DNA of 64,000 nucleotides. It comes from Verrucomicrobiota bacterium JB023 (lineage in GTDB: Bacteria; Verrucomicrobiota; Verrucomicrobiia; Verrucomicrobiales; Akkermansiaceae). Shown here one piece after another: positions 10,277 to 19,436 of this stretch. The translations under genes and the position numbers were made by a program. Location of the stretch: NCBI GenBank assembly GCA_030673895.1, contig JAUTCR010000005.1, forward strand, positions 310,001 through 374,000, read 5' to 3'. The notes under the pieces are model-generated. The model had not been told where the DNA came from. It made no database searches and saw only the letters and a program-made list of their open reading frames with translations. The first letter of the stretch is position 1; each line of letters begins with the position of its first letter.

Positions 10277-10767
10277 TCCGACTCACCCTCGGCAGGCTTG
10301 AGCTTCCAAGCGGGGTGAATCAATTTTTCCACCCTCACCTCGACGTTTTCCGGATTGTCGTCCGGCTCATACAAGTTCTCCGGCGGTGACAAGGTGACGA
10401 TGCGGTCTTCCTCCACTTCCTTCACTTCCTCGACGAGCACCCCACTGAAGTCACCGTCATCTCCGCTCCATTTCTGCCATTCGAAGTGAAATTTCTTTCC
10501 CTCGATCCACCAGATTCCCGTCGCGTAGTTCCGGAACCTGCGGAAAAATGTCCCCTCAATCGGCTCGCTAAAGGCAATCTCGAAGGTCCGATCCTCCTTC
10601 CGAATCATCTCCCATCTCATCCGCATTCTTTCCCCTCGCCACTTACCGACGAACTTCTTTTCCAGTTCGTTAAGAGGCCCGGTGGGAGCAACAGCTGATT
10701 CGGTCGCCTCATCTGCGTGGAGGGGCGTGATTAGAAGAAGGAGTAGGAATGGGAGAAGGCGCTTCAT
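10273..10767 (-). CDS. small secreted protein of unknown function
   Basis: The 164-residue product starts with a clear signal peptide (MKRLLPFLLLLLITPLHADE, cleavage after HA). The mature part contains KFVGKWRGERMRMRWEM and later strands rich in Trp, Phe and charged residues, a pattern like the 'GxW' opening of lipocalin-type beta barrels. No family can be named. It overlaps the stop of the convergent zinc-ribbon gene by four bases. Confidence 0.65.
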   Translation of the reverse strand: MKRLLPFLLLLLITPLHADEATESAVAPTGPLNELEKKFVGKWRGERMRMRWEMIRKEDRTFEIAFSEPIEGTFFRRFRNYATGIWWIEGKKFHFEWQKWSGDDGDFSGVLVEEVKEVEEDRIVTLSPPENLYEPDDNPENVEVRVEKLIHPAWKLKPAEGESD

Positions 10768-10830
10768 CTGGAGTTGAATGATTCACGCCCAAGCTGAGCT
10801 TCTGCGGAAGCTGGCACAAGGAGAAATGAA

Positions 10831-10867
10831 AAACCCCGCCCGCCCAATTCTTCGGGCAGCCGGGGTT
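10831..10867 (-). terminator. intrinsic terminator of the SNF2 gene
   Basis: AAACCCCG pairs with CGGGGTTT, with further partial pairing inside. Read on the minus strand the stem ends in GGGGTTTTT, directly after the stop of the SNF2-type gene. Confidence 0.8.
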
Positions 10868-10889
10868 TGAAAGTGAGAATATTTGGGGC

Positions 10890-13800
10890 TTAACCCTCCT
10901 CCTCGTCCAATTCACCTCCGTGATTGAGGATGAACTGAAGGTCATCGAGACCAAGGTTACTGGCAAAGCCTTCGTCGCCAAGGACGTTGCTCACCAGAGC
11001 GGTCTTCTGATGCTGGAGGACGCGGATCTTCTCCTCGACGGAATCGCGGGTCAGGAGACGGTAGGCAATCACCTTGTTCTTCTGGCCAATGCGGTGAGTC
11101 CGGTCAATCGCCTGGTTCTCGACGGCGGGGTTCCACCATGGATCGTAGAGGATGACGTAGGACGCCGAGGTCAGGTTGAGGCCCGCGCCACCGGCTTTCA
11201 ACGAGAGGAGGAAGACGGCCGGATCCTTGGTCGTCTGGAACCGCTCGATTTCCCCGCGACGATCCTTGGTTTGACCGGTCAGGTAATGAAGAGGGCGGCT
11301 ATCAACCTCAAGCTGCGCCTTGATGATCTCCAGCATGGAGACGAACTGGGAGAAGACGAGCACCTTGTGGCCTTCTTCCCGCAACTGGTCGAGAAGGTAG
11401 AAGAGGGCCGTGAGCTTCGCGCTTTCCTCCTTAAGATACTTCGGATCAATCAAGCCAGGGTGACAGCAGATCTGGCGGAGACGCATGAGACCCTGAAGGA
11501 TGGCAAAGGAATTCTTCTTCACCGCTTCATCAGAATCGAGTCCCAGCAGAGCCTTCTGGATCCGCTTCAGCTCGGCCTTATACATATCCATCTGGATACC
11601 CTCCATCTTCGCGTAAACTTCTTCCTCCGTTCTCGGCGGAAGATCCTTGGCCACCTGGAGCTTGGTGCGGCGGAGAAGGAAGGGCCTGAGGCGAGCAGCG
11701 AGGCGATTCTGGGACATCGGATCCTTCCGCTTGTCGAAGCGCTTCTTGAAGTAAGCCCGACTACCCAAGACCCCGGGCATAGCGAAGGCCATTAGCGACC
11801 ACATGTCCATGAGACGGTTCTCAATCGGAGTTCCCGTGAGCACGAGGCGATTTTGGGCCTCCAGCTCGCGGGCGCCTTTGGCAGCCTTGGAGTCAGGATT
11901 CTTAATCTGTTGCCCCTCATCGAGGATGACCACCAGCCAACGAATGCTTTTCAGCTCGTCGGAGCAGACGCGCAGCTGTGCGTAGTTGAGAACGAGAACA
12001 TCCACATTCGCGCGGATATTTTCCTCATCGAATTCATCACGTGACCGGAGCACCTGCACATTCAGCATCGGCGCAAACTTCTGGGTCTCCATTGCCCAGA
12101 CATCGAGGACGGACTTGGGACAGACCACGAGCGCAGGCATCTTCTTGTCCTGCTTGATGGCTTGCTCACGCAGCCAGAGGAGATAGGTGATACTCTGAAT
12201 CGTTTTCCCGAGTCCCATGTCATCCGCGAGGATGCCACCGAAGCCATTGGTCGCGAGGTAAGCCAGGAAGCGGAAACCTTCCGCCTGATAGGGCCGGAGC
12301 TCAGCTTGCAAGTCTGACGGGACGTCGGCATTGACCTCGATCTGAATATCCTTGGCGCGATCCTTGATGCGCTTCCAAGCCTTGGGATCGAAGACTTCCG
12401 CCGCTTTCGGGTCGGCCAGCTGCATGGCATGCATGCGGTGGGTCTCACCCGAAAGGTCGAAGGGATCGAGGCCCAGACGGGTGACCGCCTCGCGCTGATC
12501 ATCATCGAGCTTGATCTCCAATCGCATCCAGGAACCGTCTTCCATGCGGACGTAGCCACCCCGCGCGGCAACGAGCTGGCGAATCTGTGCTTTCGACAGA
12601 TTGACACCCTCCACATCGATGACGATCCGAAGGTCGAACCAGTCGATCTCCTGATTGACCACCTCGAAGCGGACTGCAGCGGTAACGGGATCGGCCAGAA
12701 TGGTCTTCAGTCGTCCATCCATCTCGACGTCCAAGAACTCGGGCATCGACTCACACCATTCGGCGAACTTCTCAGGAAACTGCTTGGTGACGCGGGCTTT
12801 GAAGGATCCCAGCTTCTCGTCGTAGGTCAGCCCCATCTCATCCAGAAGATGAGGAACAGGATACAGCTTCTCCCGTGCGAAGCGGAGCAGTTGATTGCCG
12901 CGGACAGCCTTTTGCTCGACCATCTCCCAACCGGCCCGGGTCATCTTCTCGGTGCGGCGGTCTTTCTTCTCAAGCGCGCTCACATCGATGACCAAGTGCT
13001 CGGTCTCGGCGGCGGTGAGCCCCTGCATGAGCTTCATCTCAAAGCGTGGGTAAAGGTCGAGATCGACCACCCGCTTCTTCATCGATTCCGGAAGGGTGGC
13101 TCCGATCTTGCGAAGGAATTCAACCCCTTCCAAGCTATCGATCACTCCCTTGGGGATGAGATAACGAGGCATCACCTCGGTATCGTCCAGCCAGCGCGGA
13201 GGTCCCGGAAAGACGGTTTCATCCGATTGGTAAAGTGGCTCACGACCAGGCAACAATCGAACGGAGTGCGAGACAGGCACCTCGGCCTTGGTGATCAGCT
13301 GGAGAGCAAAGGCATTCGGATTGCCCGGCTCATCTTCACATCGCCAGCGGAGAGCATCATCAACAACCTTGAAGTAATTCTCGTCGAGATTCACCAGATA
13401 GCCCTTCAGCTGCTTCTGGCGGAAAAGTCGGTTCATGACGGAGCAGGCCGCTTCGTCATCGAGGTCCAGCTTGGAATCCCCCGAAGCGCTGAGGAAGCTC
13501 ACGAACTCTTCCCAAAGCACCTGACTGGCCGTGTCCATGCGCAGCGCGGAATCAGCATAGAGGCCTTTGAGCCGTTCGATCTCCGGCTTGTCGCTCACGG
13601 GATACCAATCGCCGCCGTTTTCGCGGGCCTGCAAACGACCTTCATTCATGGTCGCGACGAGGCGGAACTCGACTTCGACCGGCTTGTCGATGGGCGGACG
13701 CTCGTTGACGCTCTCAATGCGCTCATACCAAGCGGCAATCTCGCGCTCCTGCTCCCAATCCCGCATCTTTTTCTGCACCGACTCAAGGTCAGTGATGCAG

Positions 13801-14405
13801 TTCATGAACTCGGGATAAGGCAGCTTCCGCTTGTAGAAGGCGTAGGCAATGTAGTTCCAAAACTCAATGATATCGCCCGGGGGAATTGGCCAGAGCTCCA
13901 ATGGCTCGTAGCTTTGAATCTCCCAGCGGGGACTCAGGCGGACCATGTCGTGGTCATGCAGTTCGCCCTCGATCGCATAGCGGCGATAGCGTTTCTCCAC
14001 CTTGCTGACGAAGTCGGCTTCCTTGTCATCCAGCTCGCGGTCGAGCTTCTCTTCAATGAGATCGAGAATCGGTGTGTCGTCGAATTCGTTCGGCGACTCC
14101 GGCAAGTCTTCACCCCGATGGAGCCGTTCCAGCATCGTCGCATACTGGGCCGCTCCCGATTCATTCTCGTCATCCGCAGTGCAGCTACCAAACCAGCGGT
14201 TGCCCTGCAGGCGAAGGGTCGTGCGATGAATCTTTCCATTATCATCGACCCGGCCCTGAATGAACAAGTGGTTTCCGAAGATCTGGGTCACAGCCGCATC
14301 CTGCTGAAGCTTCTCGCCTCGCTTCTGGACCTTCTCCGGAAAACTGTTCAAGAAATTTAGAGTCGCCCGATCCGGGTTGAGCGAAGACATCAAAGATTCT
14401 GCCAT
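10890..14405 (-). CDS. SNF2-family DNA translocase/helicase
   Basis: A 1171-residue ATPase of superfamily 2, Snf2 class, which moves on double-stranded DNA to remodel bound proteins. The C-terminal half carries both RecA-like lobes: motif I ADDMGLGKT near residue 730, motif II VILDEGQQIKN near 825 (DEGQ instead of DEAH, common in bacterial members), motif III VLTGTPIENRL, motif V GGAGLNLTSAS and motif VI DRTHRIGQ. The first 650 residues are a large region with no motif I can name, rich in Glu/Asp and Trp. Bacterial relatives of this size include HepA-like and 'DEAD/DEAH helicase' proteins of unknown role. No SWIM zinc motif seen at the N-terminus. It is a single-gene unit with its own terminator. 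Confidence 0.93.
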   Translation of the reverse strand: MAESLMSSLNPDRATLNFLNSFPEKVQKRGEKLQQDAAVTQIFGNHLFIQGRVDDNGKIHRTTLRLQGNRWFGSCTADDENESGAAQYATMLERLHRGEDLPESPNEFDDTPILDLIEEKLDRELDDKEADFVSKVEKRYRRYAIEGELHDHDMVRLSPRWEIQSYEPLELWPIPPGDIIEFWNYIAYAFYKRKLPYPEFMNCITDLESVQKKMRDWEQEREIAAWYERIESVNERPPIDKPVEVEFRLVATMNEGRLQARENGGDWYPVSDKPEIERLKGLYADSALRMDTASQVLWEEFVSFLSASGDSKLDLDDEAACSVMNRLFRQKQLKGYLVNLDENYFKVVDDALRWRCEDEPGNPNAFALQLITKAEVPVSHSVRLLPGREPLYQSDETVFPGPPRWLDDTEVMPRYLIPKGVIDSLEGVEFLRKIGATLPESMKKRVVDLDLYPRFEMKLMQGLTAAETEHLVIDVSALEKKDRRTEKMTRAGWEMVEQKAVRGNQLLRFAREKLYPVPHLLDEMGLTYDEKLGSFKARVTKQFPEKFAEWCESMPEFLDVEMDGRLKTILADPVTAAVRFEVVNQEIDWFDLRIVIDVEGVNLSKAQIRQLVAARGGYVRMEDGSWMRLEIKLDDDQREAVTRLGLDPFDLSGETHRMHAMQLADPKAAEVFDPKAWKRIKDRAKDIQIEVNADVPSDLQAELRPYQAEGFRFLAYLATNGFGGILADDMGLGKTIQSITYLLWLREQAIKQDKKMPALVVCPKSVLDVWAMETQKFAPMLNVQVLRSRDEFDEENIRANVDVLVLNYAQLRVCSDELKSIRWLVVILDEGQQIKNPDSKAAKGARELEAQNRLVLTGTPIENRLMDMWSLMAFAMPGVLGSRAYFKKRFDKRKDPMSQNRLAARLRPFLLRRTKLQVAKDLPPRTEEEVYAKMEGIQMDMYKAELKRIQKALLGLDSDEAVKKNSFAILQGLMRLRQICCHPGLIDPKYLKEESAKLTALFYLLDQLREEGHKVLVFSQFVSMLEIIKAQLEVDSRPLHYLTGQTKDRRGEIERFQTTKDPAVFLLSLKAGGAGLNLTSASYVILYDPWWNPAVENQAIDRTHRIGQKNKVIAYRLLTRDSVEEKIRVLQHQKTALVSNVLGDEGFASNLGLDDLQFILNHGGELDEEEG

Positions 14406-14684
14406 GTTTTATTACTTCCTGCGTTCGACTAAATGAGTTTTGGCCGCCTGAATCGCGGGGGGCGAAGTGACGGACGCGCAGCCTAGCACCAGCCTTTCCG
14501 AATTGGCAAGGATTCTACGAAATTGACGGAATTTCCCTCTGTCAACTCATGGTTTTCCATTCACGCCTAGTCGGCAGACCCGCACCAATCTCCGCTTTCT
14601 ACTCCGGCAGCCTCGGCCTAACAAATCGTTGTTATCGAACTTGGTAACAAGTTAACTGTGCTACTTCCTTCATCATCCCCGCGG

Positions 14685-16637
14685 TCACCCTACGCTGTCA
14701 TTGCTCAAGGCGAGCTCCGATACGAATGGAGGAATTGCGCAACCGATGCTGTCACCCATCGCCCGAAGGAGTTCGATTTCCCGACTCGTCAGATCCCCGT
14801 CCGAGGCCACGGCGCGCGCGCAGCCATTGAGGATGGCTCGCTTCAAAAGCGGAGAAGACTGCTCGAGCTTCTCGAGAGCAGCATTGATACGGGTGAGCGA
14901 AATTGCGTCTTCGTCAAGCAAGCCGCCTGCGGCCTGCCCTTCCCTATCGGCGGAGGCAAAAGCCTGCGCCGGCTCTTCATTCATTCGAGCAAAGGCCGAG
15001 TAAAGCAAGCGAGCTTCCTCAGCCACCTGCGCGATTTGCGTGTAAGCAATGCGGGCGAATCCGCGATGGCCAAAATGACTCTCCAGATGATGATCAACGA
15101 GTCGCTGCAGCATGTATTCGAAGAGGTCCACCCGGCCGTCACTGGCCATTAGATGACGTGTGATTTTGGCGAAGCGCTCGTATTCAGGCCGACTCAGGTT
15201 ACGCAAGGTGGGGATCGCTAGATCGACGAGCGCGATCTTGCGGGCCGAATGAAGCTCGGACAACTGTTGATGCCAGTGCAGCGAGAGCGTCGCCGCATCA
15301 TCTCCCGCAGCTTCCTGCAAATAGGTCACCTCGCCCGCCAACAAGCCCTCATCCTGGGCGAGGAGCAGGCCAAAGATGACAGCTTGAGCCTCATCTCTTC
15401 TCTGCACCGCCACTTGCCAGGACTCATCGAGGCCCTTGTAGATTGCTTGCCCCCGCTCGATATGCACACGATCAGAGGAAGAGAGGGAGGCCAACCCCGG
15501 CGGGATCTCATTGACCGCCAGGCCCATTGTGGGAGCTAATTTCGGCGTCGGCACCCGCGGACGCTGTCGCTGCCCCGCGATGGGAGGAAGTGAACTGCGG
15601 GTGAACTTGCCGTCCCAGTCCTTCTGAATCTTCTTGATGCGCAAGGAAAGAGGCGGGTGAGTGGCGAAGCCAAAGGCGAACATCCCCCCATCGGCGAAGA
15701 AGCAATGACTCGCCTCGGCGGCCTTGGCGCTCTCGATGCCCGAGCCTTGCCCACCGATTTTCTTCAGCGCCCCCGCTATGCCGGCTGGCTCGCGGGTGAA
15801 TTGCACTGCCGAGGCATCGGCAAGGAACTCCCGTTGCCGTGAAACCGCAGCTTGGAGAAGACGGGCAAAAAAGGTCCCGATGCCGCCAATGATAAGAAGA
15901 CCAAAGCCCAGGGCCAGAATCGCGATGAGGATTGCCCCCGCGCCATTGTTGTCGCGTCGGTTTCCTCCGCCCACCCGGACAAAGCGGAGCGACTCCAAAA
16001 GGCCACGCCCCAAGATCGAAATCACAACCAAGCCAAAGACCCAGCCGATCAGCCGCATATTCAGCTTCATGTCCCCATTGAGGATATGCGAAAACTCGTG
16101 CGCGATGACTCCCTGCAGCTCGGCTCGGCTGAGCCGGACCAGGCATCCCCGCGTCACTCCGATCGCGGCATTTCCGGGCTCGGTGCCCGCAGCAAAGGCA
16201 TTGATGCCCTCCTCGTTGTCGAGAACATACACTTGAGGAACGGGCACCCCGCTTGAGATCGCCATCTCTTCCACCACGTTAAGCAGCTTACGCTCATCTG
16301 TGTCGGTGGAAGAGGGCTCGATCAGCCGTCCTCCCAAGTCGCGGGCCACGACCCCTCCTCCGCCCCGCAACTGCATCCCTTTGAAGCCGCTGGCCAAAAG
16401 GATCAGCGCTCCCGATAAAGCTCCCGCGGTGCCCATCAATGCCCAAGGCAACTCGGCCAGCATGGTCCCCGCATCCGAGGCCAGCAGAAAGCCGGAATTG
16501 TCTCCATTAACGATCGTTGAGATAAGAAGGGTGAGAAGGCCGATAGCGATCACCACTCCCATCACGCAGAGAAGAAACAGCAGCAGCAGCCACCTCGTTT
16601 TCTTGCGAGCTGAGTCCTGTTCAGCGAAGAAATCCAT
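14685..16637 (-). CDS. M48 (HtpX-like) membrane metalloprotease with TerB-like C-terminal extension
   Basis: M48 proteases are zinc endopeptidases of the inner membrane involved in protein quality control. The catalytic site is HEFSH at residues 180-184, with a further Glu ligand in REFLADASA. Two N-terminal membrane helices lie at about 15-42 and 62-84, and two more at about 195-215 and 230-255. At 650 residues it is twice the length of HtpX. The last 300 residues are soluble and contain two motifs of the form ASDGxVDxxE / ASDGDLTSREIELL, which resemble TerB-like helical domains. Upstream on the same strand is lemA; LemA-M48 pairs are common, so the two very likely act together. Confidence 0.9.
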   Translation of the reverse strand: MDFFAEQDSARKKTRWLLLLFLLCVMGVVIAIGLLTLLISTIVNGDNSGFLLASDAGTMLAELPWALMGTAGALSGALILLASGFKGMQLRGGGGVVARDLGGRLIEPSSTDTDERKLLNVVEEMAISSGVPVPQVYVLDNEEGINAFAAGTEPGNAAIGVTRGCLVRLSRAELQGVIAHEFSHILNGDMKLNMRLIGWVFGLVVISILGRGLLESLRFVRVGGGNRRDNNGAGAILIAILALGFGLLIIGGIGTFFARLLQAAVSRQREFLADASAVQFTREPAGIAGALKKIGGQGSGIESAKAAEASHCFFADGGMFAFGFATHPPLSLRIKKIQKDWDGKFTRSSLPPIAGQRQRPRVPTPKLAPTMGLAVNEIPPGLASLSSSDRVHIERGQAIYKGLDESWQVAVQRRDEAQAVIFGLLLAQDEGLLAGEVTYLQEAAGDDAATLSLHWHQQLSELHSARKIALVDLAIPTLRNLSRPEYERFAKITRHLMASDGRVDLFEYMLQRLVDHHLESHFGHRGFARIAYTQIAQVAEEARLLYSAFARMNEEPAQAFASADREGQAAGGLLDEDAISLTRINAALEKLEQSSPLLKRAILNGCARAVASDGDLTSREIELLRAMGDSIGCAIPPFVSELALSNDSVG

Positions 16638-16718
16638 GTATCAGAAAGGGCGCTCGGGTTCTCGATTCCACCGACCTCGCCTCCTCGGGCGGCTTCTCTC
16701 AAGCCACCGCCTCTAGCC

Positions 16719-17312
16719 TTAGAACTTCACGTCCACGCGCTCACGCTCCTCGGGTCCGCTGACCTCGAAGAGGACGGCAGGACGGAAGTTGAAGAGATTC
16801 GCAATGATCGTCGTGGGGAAGGTCTCGGTCTTGGTATTATAAACCGTCACGGCATCATTGTAGGCTTGGCGGGAGAAGCCGACCTTATTCTCGGTGCTGG
16901 TGAGCTCCTCTTGCAACTGCAGCATATTCTCATTTGAACGAAGCTCGGGATAGGCCTCGCTGAGGGCAAAAAGACGCCCCAAGACACTGCCTAGGCCCCC
17001 TTCGGCCGCGCCCAGCTTGTTGACGGCTTCCGCGCTCTCCGGCGTCGCTCCGCCCCGCGCGCTCTCCGCCGCATTGCGTGCCTGAATCACGGCCTCCAAG
17101 GTTTCGCGCTCATGCTTCATGTAGCCCTTTGCGGTCTCGACCAGATTCGGAATCAGATCATGACGTCGTTTCAACTGCACATCGATTTGCGCAAATGCGT
17201 TGCGATAGCGATTCCGGGAACTCACCAAACTGTTGTATTGCCCAACCAACCAGATGCCGACGACAAGAAGGAGGACGACGATAACGATTAGTGCGATCAA
17301 GAATCCGTTCAT
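16719..17312 (-). CDS. lemA: LemA family protein
   Basis: LemA proteins have one N-terminal transmembrane helix (about 3-25) and a long helical domain facing outward. The family signature is visible: YNSLVSSRNRYRNAFAQIDV, then LKRRHDLIPNLVETAKGYM and the later ENKVGFSRQAYNDAV and YNTKTETFP. Length (197) is normal. The ATG at 17312 gives a start right before the membrane helix; a TTG three codons upstream is less likely. It precedes the M48 protease gene with 81 bases between, a pairing seen in many bacteria. The biochemical role of LemA is not established. Confidence 0.95.
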   Translation of the reverse strand: MNGFLIALIVIVVLLLVVGIWLVGQYNSLVSSRNRYRNAFAQIDVQLKRRHDLIPNLVETAKGYMKHERETLEAVIQARNAAESARGGATPESAEAVNKLGAAEGGLGSVLGRLFALSEAYPELRSNENMLQLQEELTSTENKVGFSRQAYNDAVTVYNTKTETFPTTIIANLFNFRPAVLFEVSGPEERERVDVKF

Positions 17313-17429
17313 TTCGGCCAATCTAGCAGAGCTTTACCGTCTGGCGATTACAAATCGCCCTTCGGATCACACCTCTTCCTAAGATTTTCGTTTCCCTATT
17401 CCTCGATTTCAACTTTGACTGCCCGCCGC

Positions 17430-18560
17430 ATGCTCACACCCGTACCCGACCGCCGCGATACTGGATCCCTCAAGTGGGACAAGCGCCCCGATCTCGACCC
17501 CTTCTGGGTCGCTGACATGGACTTCCAGAGCCCCCCGGAAGTGATCGACACCCTGCGTGACCGGATTGACCACGGCGTCTTCGGCTACGCCCTGCCCCAT
17601 GCCGGACTCGTCGATTCCGTTCTCGGCTATCTCGACCGCAGGATGAAGTATCAGGCGAAGGAGGAAGAAATCATTCATCTTGGCGGCCTCGTCCCCGCCC
17701 TTTCTCTCGCGGTCAGAGCGTTCTGCAAGCCGGGCGAGTCGGTCATGACCTGCACCCCCGTTTACCCCCCATTTCTCGGCGTCCATCACGATGGTGACAC
17801 TGAACTGATCACCGTCCCCCATCTTCACGACGGCGAAAAATGGACATTCGACTGGGCGAAACTCGTCGCCTCGGTTCGCAAGGACACGGGCGTTTTCATC
17901 CTTTCCAATCCCCAGAACCCTCTCGGGCGGGCCTTCACCAAGAAGGAAATCATCAAGCTAGCCACCTTCTGCAAGAAGCTGGGCATCGTCCTCCTCTCCG
18001 ATGAGATCCACTGCGATCTCATCCTCGACGAGTTCGAGACGCCGCACTTCTCCGCTCTCAATCTCCCCGAGGACTTACGAGCCAATACCATCACCCTGCT
18101 CTCCCCCTCCAAGACCTACAATATCGCTGGGCTTGGCTACGCTTACGCCGTGATCCCCGATGCCAGCCTGCGCCGCCGCTTCACCGCTGCCCGGGGTCAC
18201 ACCCTCGCCGAGATCAATGCCCTCGCCTACCATGCCGCCGAAGCCGCCTACCGTCACGGAGAGCCTTGGCGCGAGGAGCTTGTGGCAACTCTACGGGGAA
18301 ATCGCGACCTGCTGGTCAGAACCTTGGAAAGCGAATTGCCCGAGGCCGTGGTCCCTGAGATCGAGGCCACTTACCTCGCCTGGATCGACTGCTCGGCCCT
18401 ATCTCACGAAAATCCGGCCCTCCGGGCGGAGAAGAATGAGAAGCTCTTCGTCAGCGACGGCTCCTTCTTTGGCTACCCCAAGGCGGTCCGCTTCAATTAT
18501 GGCTGTCCGCGCAATCGCGTGGCCGCGGGCTTGGAGAAGCTCGTCCGCGCCCTCAGGTAG
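17430..18560 (+). CDS. PatB/MalY-type PLP-dependent C-S lyase
   Basis: Fold-type I PLP enzyme of 376 residues, closest in pattern to PatB/MalY cystathionine beta-lyases, which split cystathionine or cysteine conjugates to thiol, ammonia and pyruvate or 2-oxo acid. Motifs: RRDTGSLKWDKRPDLDPFWV and VADMDFQSPPEV at the start (both typical of this subfamily), SNPQNPLGRAF for cofactor binding, LLSDEIHCDLIL, and the Schiff-base lysine Lys228 in LSPSKTYNIAGLG. ATG 17430 fits the family N-terminus; a TTG five codons upstream is an alternative. The gene ends inside the end of the convergent TRIC gene (8-base overlap). It could be a general aminotransferase, but the signature favours a C-S lyase. Confidence 0.9.
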   Translation: MLTPVPDRRDTGSLKWDKRPDLDPFWVADMDFQSPPEVIDTLRDRIDHGVFGYALPHAGLVDSVLGYLDRRMKYQAKEEEIIHLGGLVPALSLAVRAFCKPGESVMTCTPVYPPFLGVHHDGDTELITVPHLHDGEKWTFDWAKLVASVRKDTGVFILSNPQNPLGRAFTKKEIIKLATFCKKLGIVLLSDEIHCDLILDEFETPHFSALNLPEDLRANTITLLSPSKTYNIAGLGYAYAVIPDASLRRRFTAARGHTLAEINALAYHAAEAAYRHGEPWREELVATLRGNRDLLVRTLESELPEAVVPEIEATYLAWIDCSALSHENPALRAEKNEKLFVSDGSFFGYPKAVRFNYGCPRNRVAAGLEKLVRALR

Positions 18561-19182
18561 CCTCCTCCTCGGACACCCCCACCCGGGGGTAGCTCCACTT
18601 GAAGCGCACGGCCAGCAATCGGAAAATCGTGACTACCGCCGCTCCGAGAATCATCGGCCCGGGACGCGGCATCTCCAGATGCTGCGCGATGATGAAGACC
18701 CAGCCTCCCGCGAAGCAGCAAGTCAAATTCATCGGCCTACCCGGCCGGAAAGTCTCAGGCACGCGATTACAAACAATCTCTGCAATCACTCCTCCGAAAC
18801 ATCCGGTCAGGACGCCGAAGAGTGAGGCCAGAAACCAAGTGGTGTCCGCCCTCAGCGCCAATGAAGCCCCCGTGATGGTGAACGCGCCCATCCCCAGAGC
18901 ATCCGGAATGGTGAGATAGCGCTCCAACGCCGTGATAACCCGCGGCAGGAAGGACGCGAGGAGAGCGATGCCAAAGACGATCAGCGGATAGTGAGGATAG
19001 GCGATCCAGAAAAGAGGCTCCCGATTAAGAAAAACGTCCCGCAAAGTCCCTCCACCGAATGCTGCCACGAAGGCCACCGCGAACATTCCCGTCACGTCCA
19101 TCTCCGTCCGAACGGCCAGAAGCACGCCATAGAAGGCAGCGCTCACGACAGCAATCAACTCGATGACCTGCAAGGGCGTCAT
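18553..19182 (-). CDS. TRIC-family membrane cation channel (UPF0126)
   Basis: The 209-residue protein has seven hydrophobic helices and the two internal repeats of the YadS/YicG (UPF0126) family: FVAAFGGGTLRDVFLNREP in the first half and SLFGVLTGCFGGVIAEIVC in the second, both with the Gly-rich pore motif. Family members are homologues of TRIC channels that conduct potassium and other monovalent cations. It overlaps the convergent PatB-type gene by eight bases. Confidence 0.9.
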   Translation of the reverse strand: MTPLQVIELIAVVSAAFYGVLLAVRTEMDVTGMFAVAFVAAFGGGTLRDVFLNREPLFWIAYPHYPLIVFGIALLASFLPRVITALERYLTIPDALGMGAFTITGASLALRADTTWFLASLFGVLTGCFGGVIAEIVCNRVPETFRPGRPMNLTCCFAGGWVFIIAQHLEMPRPGPMILGAAVVTIFRLLAVRFKWSYPRVGVSEEEAT

Positions 19183-19315
19183 GCCGACGTCATAAGCCCT
19201 TCGGCGCGTTTTTCCAATCCTCGTCCCGCTTGGGCCTATTCTGGCTTCCCGCCAGAGCCCGTCCCCTGCTTTTTCCGTGAGGCCTCAGATGCGGACTTCC
19301 CTCCCTCTTCGAAAC

Positions 19316-19390
19316 AATTTGCCGTAAGATTACGTGACCGGGAATGGTAAATGCTCTTCGGAGAGAAACGCGACTGCATAAATTTGCCGT
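19316..19390. repeat. two copies of AATTTGCCGT ahead of the DUF6288-like gene
   Basis: The 10-base word AATTTGCCGT occurs at 19316-19325 and again at 19381-19390, same orientation, 65 bases apart, just upstream of a possible -35 box. They could be regulator half-sites; nothing else in the sequence shows this. Confidence 0.4.
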
Positions 19391-19393
19391 TTA

Positions 19394-19420
19394 TTGACAA
19401 TTTAAACAGTCGATTATCCT
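19394..19420 (+). promoter_or_regulatory. possible sigma-70-type promoter
   Basis: TTGACA at 19394-19399 is a perfect -35 hexamer; TATCCT at 19415-19420 is a weak -10 with a 15-base spacer. It lies 17 bases before the start of the DUF6288-like gene. Confidence 0.35.
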
Positions 19421-19436
19421 TTTCGTCCACCTCCTT

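Noticed and set aside
12429-14360. 643-codon plus-strand ORF opposite the SNF2 gene
   Set aside because: The minus-strand protein has all helicase motifs in that region; the plus-strand reading is an antisense shadow typical of GC-rich DNA.
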